This document shows positions 17,500 to 26,809 of a stretch of 64,000 nt of DNA, one piece after another. The notes under the pieces were generated by a model, which made no database searches, had not been told where the DNA came from, and saw only the letters and a program-made list of their open reading frames with translations. The first letter of the stretch is position 1, and every line of letters begins with the position of its first letter. The stretch comes from CAWCUK01 sp963798775 (GTDB lineage Bacteria; Bacteroidota; Ignavibacteria; Ignavibacteriales; Ignavibacteriaceae). The position numbers and the translations under genes are program-made. The DNA lies in assembly GCA_963798775.1 (NCBI GenBank), contig CAWCUK010000001.1, forward strand, positions 558,001-622,000, read 5' to 3'.

Positions 17500-20265
17500 C
17501 TATTTCAACAAGTTCATCTTCATTGTTTTTGCAAATTTGTTGGATGAAATTTTATAAATGTAAATACCGGAGGCCAAACCTTTCGCGTTAAGATTGACTG
17601 AATATTTTCCCGCGTTTTTATATCCGTCTACTAATGTCATTACTTTTTCACCGAGGATGTTATAAACTGAAAGATTTACAAATCCGTCTTTTGGAATTGA
17701 ATAATTAATTTGTGTAGAAGGATTAAACGGATTCGGATAATTTTGCTGCAACTGATAACTTAAAGCTTTTGTAGTAATTTGTTCATTCGGCTGGCCTTTT
17801 CCCAGCGGCCCGGTTGTCCATTGACTATGAGTTCTAGTTATTATTACCGCAAAGTCTCCGCGCGTTACTAATTTTAAAGGCTCAAATTTTGCGTGAATTG
17901 TAGGCTGTAAATCATAAGGGCCTTGTGATAAATAGAAATACGCGTTTATTAAATTTAAATCTAGAGCCAGTTGAACATATCCTTCCAATCCTGAAGGAAT
18001 ATCACCTTGATCGTCAATAGCAATATCTTGTCCGTTATAATGGGCGGCAACGTGAGTTCCGGCTAAAGCTTCTGCTTGCGCTTGTCCGCCTAATACTTGA
18101 ATTAATGAGTAGGTTAATTCAGCGCGATTCACGGTTCCGCCGGGATTAAAAGTGCCGTCACCGTTGGTTAAAATAACTCCATTATTAACTTGAAAATTAT
18201 CTCTTAATGCCGCGCCTTTTGCGGTTACGGATTCAACTAATAATTTATCACTCGAGGCGATATCACTAAAAGTTGAAGAACCATTTATCGGAAGAAATTG
18301 CCGAATTCCTTGGCCCATCATTAAATAATCTGCTAATTGAATTCTGGTAAGATTTTCATCAGGTCTAAAACTGCCATCACTGAAACCATCTTCCAACCGT
18401 TGATAAACTGCCAATTTAATTGAAGTTTCCGCGGGATTTCCGACGGCATCATTTATACCGGAAACGCTTGTAATATTAGAGACAGATACAGTTCCAGTAA
18501 TTGTTTCCGGAATTGAAACTCCGGCTGTAGGATTTGCTGCATCTCCTCTTAATCCTCTTACTTCTACAATCCAATCGCCCGCTTGAGGATCTGCAACCAC
18601 AACTGATCTGGTTAAATCTAAAGCAAAGGTTACAGGAATTCCGGAGCTGTATTCTGTTCCGTCCGGTGCAATTACAACTAAATTAGAAGAATTTCCGGTT
18701 TGTTCCAGTACTCCATATGATTCAATTCTTACTTCTAAAACAGTTGTTCCGCCGGGTACTGAAAAATTATACCTGTTTTGTGTTGATGATAATTCAGGTG
18801 TAGTGTAGTAATCAATTGTAAAATCCGTACGCTCAGTATTCACATTTGCGTTACTGTTAAAAGTACGGCTTATATTTAAATTTGTTCCGTATTCCGAAGG
18901 TGACCTGAAAGCATAATCAACAGCGGCGTAAGCGTTAACATACCCTGCACCAACTTCCCATGATTCGTGGTTAGGCATATTAGTCGCGGTTCTTTGTAAA
19001 ATATCTTTTATCTGTGTTGGATTTAAGGAAGGATTTGCTTCAAGAAGTAAAGCCACTATTCCCGCCGTATGCGGTGTTGCCATTGATGTTCCGCTCATTT
19101 TTGTGTAAAAAGGAAGATAAGCAGGTTCAATATCCGCGTCGTCATCAAGAGCCGGAAGCGGGGCTACTGTTGACCTTGTTGATATTACATCAACACCCGG
19201 AGCTGTAATTGTAGGCCGATCTTCATATCTATAAGTTTCACCGTTGTAGCTGAATGTAAAATTATCTCCTTTAATTCCTCTCGAAGAAAAGTCCGCTAAT
19301 TGTCCATCTTTATTGCCGGCAGCAACTGTTATTACCCAAGGTGCGGCGTAAGGTGAATTTGTAGCTTCGCCCGGTCCGTCATTTCCTGCGGCAAATAAAA
19401 CAGTTATATTTCTTTTAAAAGCTAGATAAGACGCAACATTAACAGGATCGTTCGGATCGAATGTTCCGGAAGTTCCCCATGAATTTGTTATTACTCTAAT
19501 ATTATATTGGAACTGATGAGTTATCGCGTAATCAAATCCGCCGATTCCATCAAGTATAGCAATAGCGGCACCGGAACCGTATCCTATTAAAGAAGCTCCC
19601 GGCGCAACACCCTCATATTTTCCGTTTGATTTTGCGCCGGTACCGCCTACTATTCCCGCGCAATGAGTTCCATGGCCTGAATTATTATCCGTATTGGGTA
19701 TATTCTCTAGATAAGTTACGGGAAGTAAACTGCTTAAAGCGTTAAGATTAGTAGAACCTATTACATTCTGTACAACATGAGTTCCGTATTTCAAATCTTC
19801 ATGTGTCGCGTCAATACCGGAATCATTGATTAATACTCCGATTCCTTTTCCCGAAATCGGCATTCCGTTATTTTTTGCAGTCAATTCAGCATCCGTTCGA
19901 ATTTTATCGACACCGGTTAGCGCTGTTTCATTGTAATTGAAATATTTAAGTTTTCTATTAAGGTATAAAGATCTTACTAAAGAGCTTTTTGCTAAAGCAT
20001 TTATTTGGGCAGGTGTAGCAATAACACCCGCAATGGGCAATGATTTAAAAGTTATTCCTTGCAAAATTCCTAATTTATTTAATAATAATTTTTGTGTTGA
20101 AGTAGGAGCAGTATTCCCTTGAAAAGTTACTACGACTTCAAGCTGTGCAGGATTAGTCGCAAGAGCGTCTTTTAAATGTTGATCAAGAATTGTTTGTGCA
20201 TAAATTGAACCGGACAATAGAAGCAGCAGCGTAAAAACTGCAAGTAGACTAGCTAACTTTTTCAT
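17500..20265 (-). CDS. Subtilisin-like serine protease with SLH-like modules and T9SS tail
   Basis: 921 residues from the ATG at 20265, preceded by GGAGG (an upstream in-frame ATG at 20277 lacks a site). Signal peptide to about residue 23, then an inhibitor-like prodomain and an S8 catalytic domain. The triad is visible: Asp in GVLINDSGIDATHEDL, His in NSGHGTHCAGIVGG, Ser in SGTSMATPHTAGIVALL. The oxyanion Asn lies in LFAAGNDGPG. A beta-sandwich (about 460-600) precedes three SLH-like modules (DGSFRPDENLTRIQLADYL, GDGTFNPGGTVNRAEL, and a third ending LVTRGDFAVIITR). A T9SS sorting domain closes it (QQNYPNPFNPSTQINY). It is a secreted, surface-held endopeptidase. Confidence 0.92.
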   Translation of the reverse strand: MKKLASLLAVFTLLLLLSGSIYAQTILDQHLKDALATNPAQLEVVVTFQGNTAPTSTQKLLLNKLGILQGITFKSLPIAGVIATPAQINALAKSSLVRSLYLNRKLKYFNYNETALTGVDKIRTDAELTAKNNGMPISGKGIGVLINDSGIDATHEDLKYGTHVVQNVIGSTNLNALSSLLPVTYLENIPNTDNNSGHGTHCAGIVGGTGAKSNGKYEGVAPGASLIGYGSGAAIAILDGIGGFDYAITHQFQYNIRVITNSWGTSGTFDPNDPVNVASYLAFKRNITVLFAAGNDGPGEATNSPYAAPWVITVAAGNKDGQLADFSSRGIKGDNFTFSYNGETYRYEDRPTITAPGVDVISTRSTVAPLPALDDDADIEPAYLPFYTKMSGTSMATPHTAGIVALLLEANPSLNPTQIKDILQRTATNMPNHESWEVGAGYVNAYAAVDYAFRSPSEYGTNLNISRTFNSNANVNTERTDFTIDYYTTPELSSTQNRYNFSVPGGTTVLEVRIESYGVLEQTGNSSNLVVIAPDGTEYSSGIPVTFALDLTRSVVVADPQAGDWIVEVRGLRGDAANPTAGVSIPETITGTVSVSNITSVSGINDAVGNPAETSIKLAVYQRLEDGFSDGSFRPDENLTRIQLADYLMMGQGIRQFLPINGSSTFSDIASSDKLLVESVTAKGAALRDNFQVNNGVILTNGDGTFNPGGTVNRAELTYSLIQVLGGQAQAEALAGTHVAAHYNGQDIAIDDQGDIPSGLEGYVQLALDLNLINAYFYLSQGPYDLQPTIHAKFEPLKLVTRGDFAVIITRTHSQWTTGPLGKGQPNEQITTKALSYQLQQNYPNPFNPSTQINYSIPKDGFVNLSVYNILGEKVMTLVDGYKNAGKYSVNLNAKGLASGIYIYKISSNKFAKTMKMNLLK

Positions 20266-20692
20266 TAATTCCTCCAAATGGTTTTTAGATTATATTTGGT
20301 AAATATTTACTCTAAAACCTTCCTTTATTTTTTTTGAAATATCTTCAGGTTTTAGAAAAAAGTTCTTTCGGTTTTTTTTATCTGAACCGGAATATTTACA
20401 AGCAATCTAAAAATCATAGCCGTGGATGAAGAAATATAAAAATCAGCTTTAATTTTTACTTGCACTCAGCCGGATCTAATAATTACCGGAAGAACAATTT
20501 TGATGATTATTTGAATCATCTTTAACTTCTAGCGGTAACTTATTAAACTGAGTTTTTCTTTGGTAGAACAGTAATTAGGTTTGTTTTGTGAAGATTCGCG
20601 GAATTGAATTGTAATTATTTTAATACAACAATTGCCGCATTTTCTGCTACATTTTTTATAATTTTAGAAAAGATGGGAGGATGATAGCAGAT
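20266..20692. other. 427-bp intergenic region upstream of the subtilisin gene
   Basis: Should carry the subtilisin promoter, but no clear sigma element stands out. Its only structured part is one copy of a 20-bp repeat (20632-20651) described separately. No open frame in it looks coding. Confidence 0.45.
20632..20651 (-). repeat. 20-bp direct repeat, copy 1
   Basis: TTGCCGCATTTTCTGCTACA on the plus strand, identical to 21128-21147 in the same orientation. It lies 41 bases after the stop codon of the single-domain receiver gene. It contains two related heptamers, TGCCGCA and TGCTACA, separated by five bases. Confidence 0.6.
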
Positions 20693-21055
20693 TCATTTTG
20701 TCTGCAAGTTCTTAAATAATTCAATTACTTTTGTAAATTCATTTGATTTATCAAAGAAATAATCCGCTCCTAGACGCATACATTCAGATTTGTATTTTGG
20801 AAGAGGATGATTTGTAAACATTATTACAGTCGGAGAATAGGAATTAGTTTTAATATTTTTTAACACGTCAATCCCGGAACCTCCCGGCATGTGAATATCT
20901 AAAAGAATTACAGCGGGTTTTTTATTTTTTATTGCCTCTAATGATTCTTGAAAGTTTTCTGCTTCAATAATATTCTCAACTGCTTTATTTGACAAGAGAA
21001 ATTTCATCAGTCTTTTTCTAATCAGTTTAGAATCATCGGCAATTAAAACTTTCAT
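20693..21055 (-). CDS. Single-domain response regulator (CheY-like receiver)
   Basis: 120 residues from the ATG at 21055, preceded by AGGAAAGGA; the in-frame ATG at 21079 lacks a binding site. It is a lone receiver: MKVLIADDSK gives the acidic pocket, PAVILLDIHMPGGSG the phospho-accepting Asp, VIMFTNHP the conserved Thr and YFFDKSNEF the conserved Lys. There is no output domain, so it should act by protein contact or as a phosphate sink. It lies downstream of a response-regulator/kinase pair and is bracketed by two copies of a 20-bp repeat. Confidence 0.88.
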   Translation of the reverse strand: MKVLIADDSKLIRKRLMKFLLSNKAVENIIEAENFQESLEAIKNKKPAVILLDIHMPGGSGIDVLKNIKTNSYSPTVIMFTNHPLPKYKSECMRLGADYFFDKSNEFTKVIELFKNLQTK

Positions 21056-21127
21056 AACTACATTCCTTTCCTTATACAAAAATATTGCATAAAAAAAGGT
21101 TTAAATAGTACAGTAATAAGGTTTTTC

Positions 21128-21147
21128 TTGCCGCATTTTCTGCTACA
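21128..21147 (-). repeat. 20-bp direct repeat, copy 2
   Basis: Exact match to 20632-20651, 73 bases upstream of the receiver gene start. This position suggests a regulator-binding or promoter element. Confidence 0.6.
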
Positions 21148-21177
21148 AAAAAGGGAAAAGATTATTTCGGAGAGATT

Positions 21178-21807
21178 TTATTCAACTAACTGATTTTCAA
21201 GCGCATAACGAATTAATTCAGCGTTTGATTTCATATTCATTTTATCCATTATTCTAGAACGATAGGAATTAACAGTATTAACACTTAAAGACAATGATTC
21301 TGCAATCTCACTTACGGTTTTACCTGCGGATATCATTCTTAAAACTTCAAACTCTCTGTTAGATAGATTTTCATGCAGTGGTTTATTTAAATCTCCGCCT
21401 ATTTCAAATGCTATATGTTCGGCTAAAGAAGTGCTTATATATTTTCCGCCGCCGGCAATTTTCCTTATTGCTTTTACTAAATCTTCCGCGACCGATTGTT
21501 TGGTTAAATATCCCGCGGCACCGGCTTTTATTGCTCTTACCGCGAACCTTTCTTCCGGATGCATACTTAATACGAGAATTTTTACGGAGGGAAACAAATC
21601 ATTTATATCTTTAAGAATATCTAATCCGCTTCTTCCGGGCAAAGATATATCAAGTATAATTATATCTACTTCATTATCATTTAGTTTTTCGAATAGAGTT
21701 TCAGTATCCGCCGCTTCACCTATTACTTCCATATCTGTTTGTTTTACCAAAACCTTTTTAAGGCCTTCTCTTATTAATTCATGATCATCAACAATTAAAA
21801 TTTTCAT
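21178..21807 (-). CDS. NarL/FixJ-type response regulator
   Basis: 209 residues. The receiver domain (1-120) shows MKILIVDDHELIREGL, IIILDISLPGRSGLD (phospho-Asp) and VLSMHPEERF. The LuxR helix-turn-helix (145-205) shows LSNREFEVLRMISAGKTVSE and LSLSVNTVNSYRSRIMDKMN. Its ATG overlaps the stop of the kinase gene by 4 bp, so the two are translationally coupled and surely cognate. It should bind DNA as a phosphorylated dimer. The conserved 20-bp repeat just downstream is one candidate target. Confidence 0.95.
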   Translation of the reverse strand: MKILIVDDHELIREGLKKVLVKQTDMEVIGEAADTETLFEKLNDNEVDIIILDISLPGRSGLDILKDINDLFPSVKILVLSMHPEERFAVRAIKAGAAGYLTKQSVAEDLVKAIRKIAGGGKYISTSLAEHIAFEIGGDLNKPLHENLSNREFEVLRMISAGKTVSEIAESLSLSVNTVNSYRSRIMDKMNMKSNAELIRYALENQLVE

Positions 21808-24305
21808 TCTTCATCTCCTTCCAATTCGGCTGCGGCTAAAGAAGTATTTATTATAGATCCGCTTCTATTAGGAATTTGAAGAGTTACCATTGTACCGCAG
21901 CCGGGCGATCCGGTTATATTAATTTTACCGCCGATTATTAAAGCCCTCTCTTTCATCCCGATAATTCCGATTGATTTAATATTATTTATTTCTTTCTCCG
22001 AAATTCCTTTTCCGTTATCTCTAACTTTCAATACCGCAAAACCACCTTCTCTAACTATTGCAACTTCAACCTTAGAACATTCCGCATGCCTTATAACGTT
22101 AGTTAAAGTTTCTTGATAAATTCGGAAAACGGCTGTTGTCTGCTCTTTGTCGAGTGATAAATATTTTATTTCGGAGAAAAATTCAGTTTCAATTTTGTGT
22201 CGCTTTTGAAATTCCTTCAACTGCCATTCTATAGCGGCCGCTAAACCAAGATGATCTAATACATCGGGTCTAAGTTCTGTAGCAATATCACGTACGGTCT
22301 GAATTGATTCATCAATTAATTTAACGATGGATTTTAGTTCGTTTATAACTTCCGGTAAAGTGATTCCCTCTTCCAGAATTGACTCATTTAAAAGAGTTAT
22401 ATCCATTTTTACCGCCGTTAAAACTTGCCCTAATTCATCATGAATTTCCCGTGCAATATGAGTACGTTCCTCTTCACGCGCGGATTGAAGACTTGCGGAA
22501 AGAGCTCGGAGCTGCTGCTGCGATGTTCTTAATTCAAATTCAACTCTTTTAAAATCCGTAACATCAAGACATGAGCCGAACATACTTGTGGGATTTCCAT
22601 CCTCATCAATATGTACTATTCCTTTTGTGTAAAGCGTTCTAATATTCCCTTCCGGCTGGATTATTCTTTCATAATGCTGAAAATGTTTACGTTTTTCAAA
22701 TGCTTCTTCAACACTTCTTTTTACATGCTTCCGGTCATCCGGATGAACTTTTTCGATAAATGATTCAAATGTCCCGTCAAATTCTTCATGAGTTATTCCA
22801 TAGATTCTGAATAATTCTTCCGACCAGTGAACTTTATTTTCTAAAATATTCCATTCCCAGCTTCCAAGATGGGCTAGCTCTTCAGCTTGAGTTAGCATCA
22901 ACTTATGTTTGCGTATAATTTCTTCGCTTCGTTTTCGCTCGGTAATATCTCGAATGGTCGCGATTACATTAATACCTTCATCATTATTTAAATATGAAAG
23001 CATAATATCTACCGGAAATTTGGAGCTGTCTTTCCTCTGCCCGTAGAGTTCTAGTCCCGCGCCCATTATTCGTTGATGCGGATTTGCGAAATATTTTTCC
23101 CGGTGCTTTTGATGAATTTTTCGGAAGCTTTCCGGTAGTAAAAGTTCTACTTTCTTTTCTTTTAATTCATCTCTGCTGTATCCGAACAATGATTCTGTTT
23201 GTTTATTTATCCTTACTATTTCCCCCTCCGAATTTACAACAACTAAAGCATCCGGTGCTGATTCAAATAATCCATGGAACATCTGTTCGCTTTTCTTCAG
23301 TTTTATTTCGGCTTCTTTTCTTATGGTTATATCACGTACAATTAAAATATTTCCGATTCTAACTTCAGCTTCCTCAACATTGGAATGTGTTAACGAGAGG
23401 ATTTTGTTTTCGGTGTTTAATATTATTTCCAACTCAGCATTCTGATATTCTTCTTGGGAATTATAATCGGGAATAAGTTTATGAATATTGGATTTTAATA
23501 AATTTTTAGTTTTTTCCCCGAATAACTTTTCGGCCGCTTTATTCATCTTTAAAATTCTATCATACACATCCATAATAATTACAGCATCTGTCATATGGGA
23601 AAACAGCTTATGTGCAACTTCTTCCACACCAATTGAAAAGAGTCGGTATTTTTTTACAGCGATAAAAATAAAAATAGATTGAATTACAGTTCCGGATTCG
23701 GCAAATTGATAAAAATTTTCAATGTGAAGTAAATCCGGAATTACAACATTAGAGATTAATCCTATAACTAAAATTATCATTGAACCAAAAAATAAAAGCG
23801 GAAGCGAATGTTTAAGATTATAATCGGTGGTTTCTTTTCTCTTTTTACTAATTAAATAAAGCGCGTAAACAGCAGGAATTGTAATAACCACTAAAACTAT
23901 CGGAAGGAATAAAATGCCGGGGATTTCATCCGGCCCAAAATATGTTGAGGTATAACCATTAATAACCCAATTTGTAGATAAACTTAAAATTATTGATATA
24001 ACTGTTAGAGCTGTAAAAAAATAAAAAATTGAATCCTTTTTCTTTTCAATAAAAATATAGGTGAAGTTCAAAAACCAAAACGCTACAGAAATCCAGGCTA
24101 TTGAGGAAGTCTTCATAATCGGCATAACCTCGTCCGATAATCCGCTGCGAAGAATAAAAACACACATCAGCCATAAAGCTAAATTAGCCGCGTAAATAAG
24201 AAACGCGCGATTAATTGAGCTCTGTTTTTTTTGAGCATAAATAAACGTCCAGACAAAACCGTTAAAAAGAAAAGCGATTAAAGGAATAAGCGAGTAAATA
24301 TTCAT
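21804..24305 (-). CDS. Membrane histidine kinase with 7TM input and PAS domains
   Basis: 833 residues. The first 215 residues are seven hydrophobic helices resembling the histidine-kinase N-terminal 7TM input domain. Three PAS/PAC units follow: about 225-335; 345-455, containing SAPDALVVVNSEGEIVRINK; and 475-590, containing HLGSWEWNILENKVHWSEEL. The HisKA_3 helix carries the phospho-His in IAREIHDELGQVLTAVKMD, and the ATPase domain has VRDNGKGISE and GIIGMKERA. This is the NarX/DegS-like HPK7 architecture matched to the LuxR-type partner downstream. The input signal is unknown. No heme-binding PAS residues can be asserted from sequence alone. Confidence 0.93.
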   Translation of the reverse strand: MNIYSLIPLIAFLFNGFVWTFIYAQKKQSSINRAFLIYAANLALWLMCVFILRSGLSDEVMPIMKTSSIAWISVAFWFLNFTYIFIEKKKDSIFYFFTALTVISIILSLSTNWVINGYTSTYFGPDEIPGILFLPIVLVVITIPAVYALYLISKKRKETTDYNLKHSLPLLFFGSMIILVIGLISNVVIPDLLHIENFYQFAESGTVIQSIFIFIAVKKYRLFSIGVEEVAHKLFSHMTDAVIIMDVYDRILKMNKAAEKLFGEKTKNLLKSNIHKLIPDYNSQEEYQNAELEIILNTENKILSLTHSNVEEAEVRIGNILIVRDITIRKEAEIKLKKSEQMFHGLFESAPDALVVVNSEGEIVRINKQTESLFGYSRDELKEKKVELLLPESFRKIHQKHREKYFANPHQRIMGAGLELYGQRKDSSKFPVDIMLSYLNNDEGINVIATIRDITERKRSEEIIRKHKLMLTQAEELAHLGSWEWNILENKVHWSEELFRIYGITHEEFDGTFESFIEKVHPDDRKHVKRSVEEAFEKRKHFQHYERIIQPEGNIRTLYTKGIVHIDEDGNPTSMFGSCLDVTDFKRVEFELRTSQQQLRALSASLQSAREEERTHIAREIHDELGQVLTAVKMDITLLNESILEEGITLPEVINELKSIVKLIDESIQTVRDIATELRPDVLDHLGLAAAIEWQLKEFQKRHKIETEFFSEIKYLSLDKEQTTAVFRIYQETLTNVIRHAECSKVEVAIVREGGFAVLKVRDNGKGISEKEINNIKSIGIIGMKERALIIGGKINITGSPGCGTMVTLQIPNRSGSIINTSLAAAELEGDEE

Positions 24306-24406
24306 CCATATTACTCATATTTTGTTGATGATAGAATTAGTAAAAGAAATTATAATATATTTTTATTCAACACATTTTTGTGTGATAAATGACATTAAAA
24401 TTTTCA

Positions 24407-24892
24407 TTAATTAAGCATTGAAATAATTCTTAACACAGAAGATTTTGCCGATTCATATTCTGGATCAATTTGAAGCGCGTCATTATAATATTGCAGCGCG
24501 GTAAACCAATCCCCTTTTTTTTCATAAATTCTTCCCAAATTATAAAAAGGAAATTGGCGCGGTTCATATTCCGGTGCGTCCATTGCTTTTTCAAGCCAAT
24601 AAATTGCTTCATCATGTTGGTTCATATTTATTAAATATGAGCCGATATCGTTATAAGGATTTCCAAAATTTGGATCCAGTTCAATTGCTCTTTTACATTC
24701 ATCAATGGCCTGTAAATATTTTCCTTGAAGACTATACGCCCATCCTAAATATGTGTGTGCTTTTGCGGAAGGGAAAATATCAATAGAAATTTTATACGCT
24801 TTTATAGCATCTTCAATTTGTCCGTCTAAATGTATTTTATAAGCTTTATTAAAATATTCAGATGCCAGCGCTATTTTTTCTTTTTCTATCAT
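24407..24892 (-). CDS. TPR-repeat protein
   Basis: 161 residues made almost entirely of four tetratricopeptide repeats: EDAIKAYKISIDIFPSAKAH, YLQAIDECKRAIELDPNFGN, HDEAIYWLEKAMDAPEYEPR and WFTALQYYNDALQIDPEYES. There is no signal peptide or membrane segment, so it is cytoplasmic and probably mediates protein contacts. It sits about 100 bp upstream of the histidine kinase on the same strand, so it may be co-transcribed and could be an accessory of that signalling system. Confidence 0.85.
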   Translation of the reverse strand: MIEKEKIALASEYFNKAYKIHLDGQIEDAIKAYKISIDIFPSAKAHTYLGWAYSLQGKYLQAIDECKRAIELDPNFGNPYNDIGSYLINMNQHDEAIYWLEKAMDAPEYEPRQFPFYNLGRIYEKKGDWFTALQYYNDALQIDPEYESAKSSVLRIISMLN

Positions 24893-25072
24893 TTTTGTTC
24901 TTTTTTATTGGGAGGTGCTAAACGATCGGCAGAATAAATAAATATTTTATCTGTGAAAGTCAAACTAATCTCGGCTATTGAAAATTTTTAATGTTTTTCA
25001 ATTGCCTTCAGTTTAGGTTTGACGTAAGTTTAATGCTAAAGAATTTTTCTGCAAAATTATCGGGGAATTTAC

Positions 25073-26773
25073 ATGAATATTCAGAACAAAACTATCCTGG
25101 TTCTCGGCGGCTTTGGTTTAGTGGGAAGCGCCGTTACAAGAAGAATAATTTCTGAAAATCCTAAAAGAATTATTATAACTTCTCTTTTTTTTTCCGAAGC
25201 CGAAGAAGCCGTTAAAAAGCTTCGAATAGAATATCCTGAAGTGAAAGAAGGATTTTTTATCCCCTGGGGCGGAGATATATTTGTCCGCAACGAATTCAAA
25301 GATAAAAATCGAATGAGCCTTCTTTTGGATCCTCAAAAACGAGAATTATTAATACATGATATGATGGAAGAACTTTCCGAAAGTATTTTAAAAAGTTCGA
25401 CAATTTATAACCTTCTCTCGGAATATCATCCTGAAATTATTATCGATTCTATAAATACGGCAACAGCTATTGCTTATCAGGATATTTATTCAAGTTACAG
25501 AAGTATTATGCAAGCAATAAAACAAAATGCTTCCTATGATACACTTAAAGAAGAAACTGAAAAAATGCTCTGCACACTTTATATTCCGCAATTAATTAGG
25601 CATATACAAATTTTGTACAGCAGCATGAGCGCGGTAAAAACCGAATTATATATTAAAATAGGTACAAGCGGCACTGGCGGAATGGGACTTAATATTCCTT
25701 ACACTCACAGCGAAGAAAAACCATCAAGAGTTTTATTAAGCAAATCATCAATCGCGGGAGCGCATACGCTACTCCTGTTTTTAATGGGAAGAACTCCCGA
25801 AGGCCCAATTACAAAAGAAATTAAACCAACAGCCGCAATCGCTTGGAAAAGAATTGAATTCGGGGAAATAAAAAAACGGGGCAAACCAATTGAATTAATT
25901 AATGTTCCGATTACCGAAGCCGTTCCGCTGGAAGATAAATTTATTATTTGTTCCGATAAAACTTACAAAACCACCGGCCGAACATTAAAATCAGTTTTTA
26001 TTGATACCGGGGAAAACGGAATTTTTTCACGGGGTGAATTTGAAACGATTACTGCTCAAAAACAGATGGAATTTGTTACTCCCGAAGAAATTGCCGACGC
26101 GGTTGTTTATGAAATAAAAGGGGGAAATACCGGCCATGATATTATAAATGCTTTAGACCACGCTACGCTTGAACCTACTTACCGGGCGGGATATATGCAG
26201 CACATGGCGGTTGAGAAACTAAAATGGCTGGAAGAAAAATATAAAAAAGAAAGTGTGGCTTTTGAACTTCTCGGTCCGCCCCGTTTATCGAAACTGCTTC
26301 ATGAAATAAATTTAATAAGGCTTTTTAATAAAACAATGAGAGATATTCTTAATAATTCTCCGGAAGAACTTTCGGAAAAATGTTATGAAAAAATAATAAA
26401 TGATGAGCAGCTTAGAAGTGAAATTCTTTCAATCGGAATTCCAGTTTTACTCCCTGACGGAAAAAATTTATTAAGAGGAAGTATTATTAAAATTCCCGCT
26501 TTTCATGGAGAAAATGTTTTAGATATCAACGAAGAAAATATTAACAAATGGTCAATGGAAGGCTGGGTTGATTTACGTCCATCAAATATGCAAAGATGGC
26601 AGATAAGAATTTCCGAATTAATTGAAGAAGCAGAAGCTATTCCTGAAATTGATACGAGTTCTAAACATGTTAGGACGAAGGCGTACTGGAATAATTTTGA
26701 AGAAATAAACATCGGTAAAATCTGCAGCTGGTTATTTATTCACGAAGAACACGGCAATAGAATGAAATCTTAA
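25073..26773 (+). CDS. Rossmann-fold (SDR-like) protein of unknown role
   Basis: 566 residues. The N-terminus is a clear nucleotide-binding fold (TILVLGGFGLVGSAVTRRI, the GxxGxxG of extended SDR/epimerase proteins). A further helix-strand pattern (EIIIDSINTATAIAY) and a KIGTSGTGGMGLNIPYTHS segment follow, with an AGAHTLLLFLMG helix. The usual SDR YxxxK catalytic pair is not obvious. The C-terminal 150 residues are not typical of the family. It stands alone on the plus strand, divergent from the TPR gene and convergent with the nir operon. Substrate and pathway cannot be named from this context. Confidence 0.75.
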   Translation: MNIQNKTILVLGGFGLVGSAVTRRIISENPKRIIITSLFFSEAEEAVKKLRIEYPEVKEGFFIPWGGDIFVRNEFKDKNRMSLLLDPQKRELLIHDMMEELSESILKSSTIYNLLSEYHPEIIIDSINTATAIAYQDIYSSYRSIMQAIKQNASYDTLKEETEKMLCTLYIPQLIRHIQILYSSMSAVKTELYIKIGTSGTGGMGLNIPYTHSEEKPSRVLLSKSSIAGAHTLLLFLMGRTPEGPITKEIKPTAAIAWKRIEFGEIKKRGKPIELINVPITEAVPLEDKFIICSDKTYKTTGRTLKSVFIDTGENGIFSRGEFETITAQKQMEFVTPEEIADAVVYEIKGGNTGHDIINALDHATLEPTYRAGYMQHMAVEKLKWLEEKYKKESVAFELLGPPRLSKLLHEINLIRLFNKTMRDILNNSPEELSEKCYEKIINDEQLRSEILSIGIPVLLPDGKNLLRGSIIKIPAFHGENVLDINEENINKWSMEGWVDLRPSNMQRWQIRISELIEEAEAIPEIDTSSKHVRTKAYWNNFEEINIGKICSWLFIHEEHGNRMKS

Positions 26774-26785
26774 TTTTTAATAGAA

Positions 26786-26809
26786 AGTGTCCTGCGCAAG
26801 CGGGACACT
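26786..26809. terminator. Bidirectional terminator
   Basis: Stem AGTGTCC / GGACACT with inner GC-CAA-GC pairing, between two convergent genes. It overlaps the TAG stop of the hemerythrin gene. T-rich tracts lie on both sides. Confidence 0.75.

Noticed and set aside
20632..21147. Sigma-54 promoters in the 20-bp repeat
   Set aside because: The GG-N10-GC spacing of -24/-12 elements is not met.
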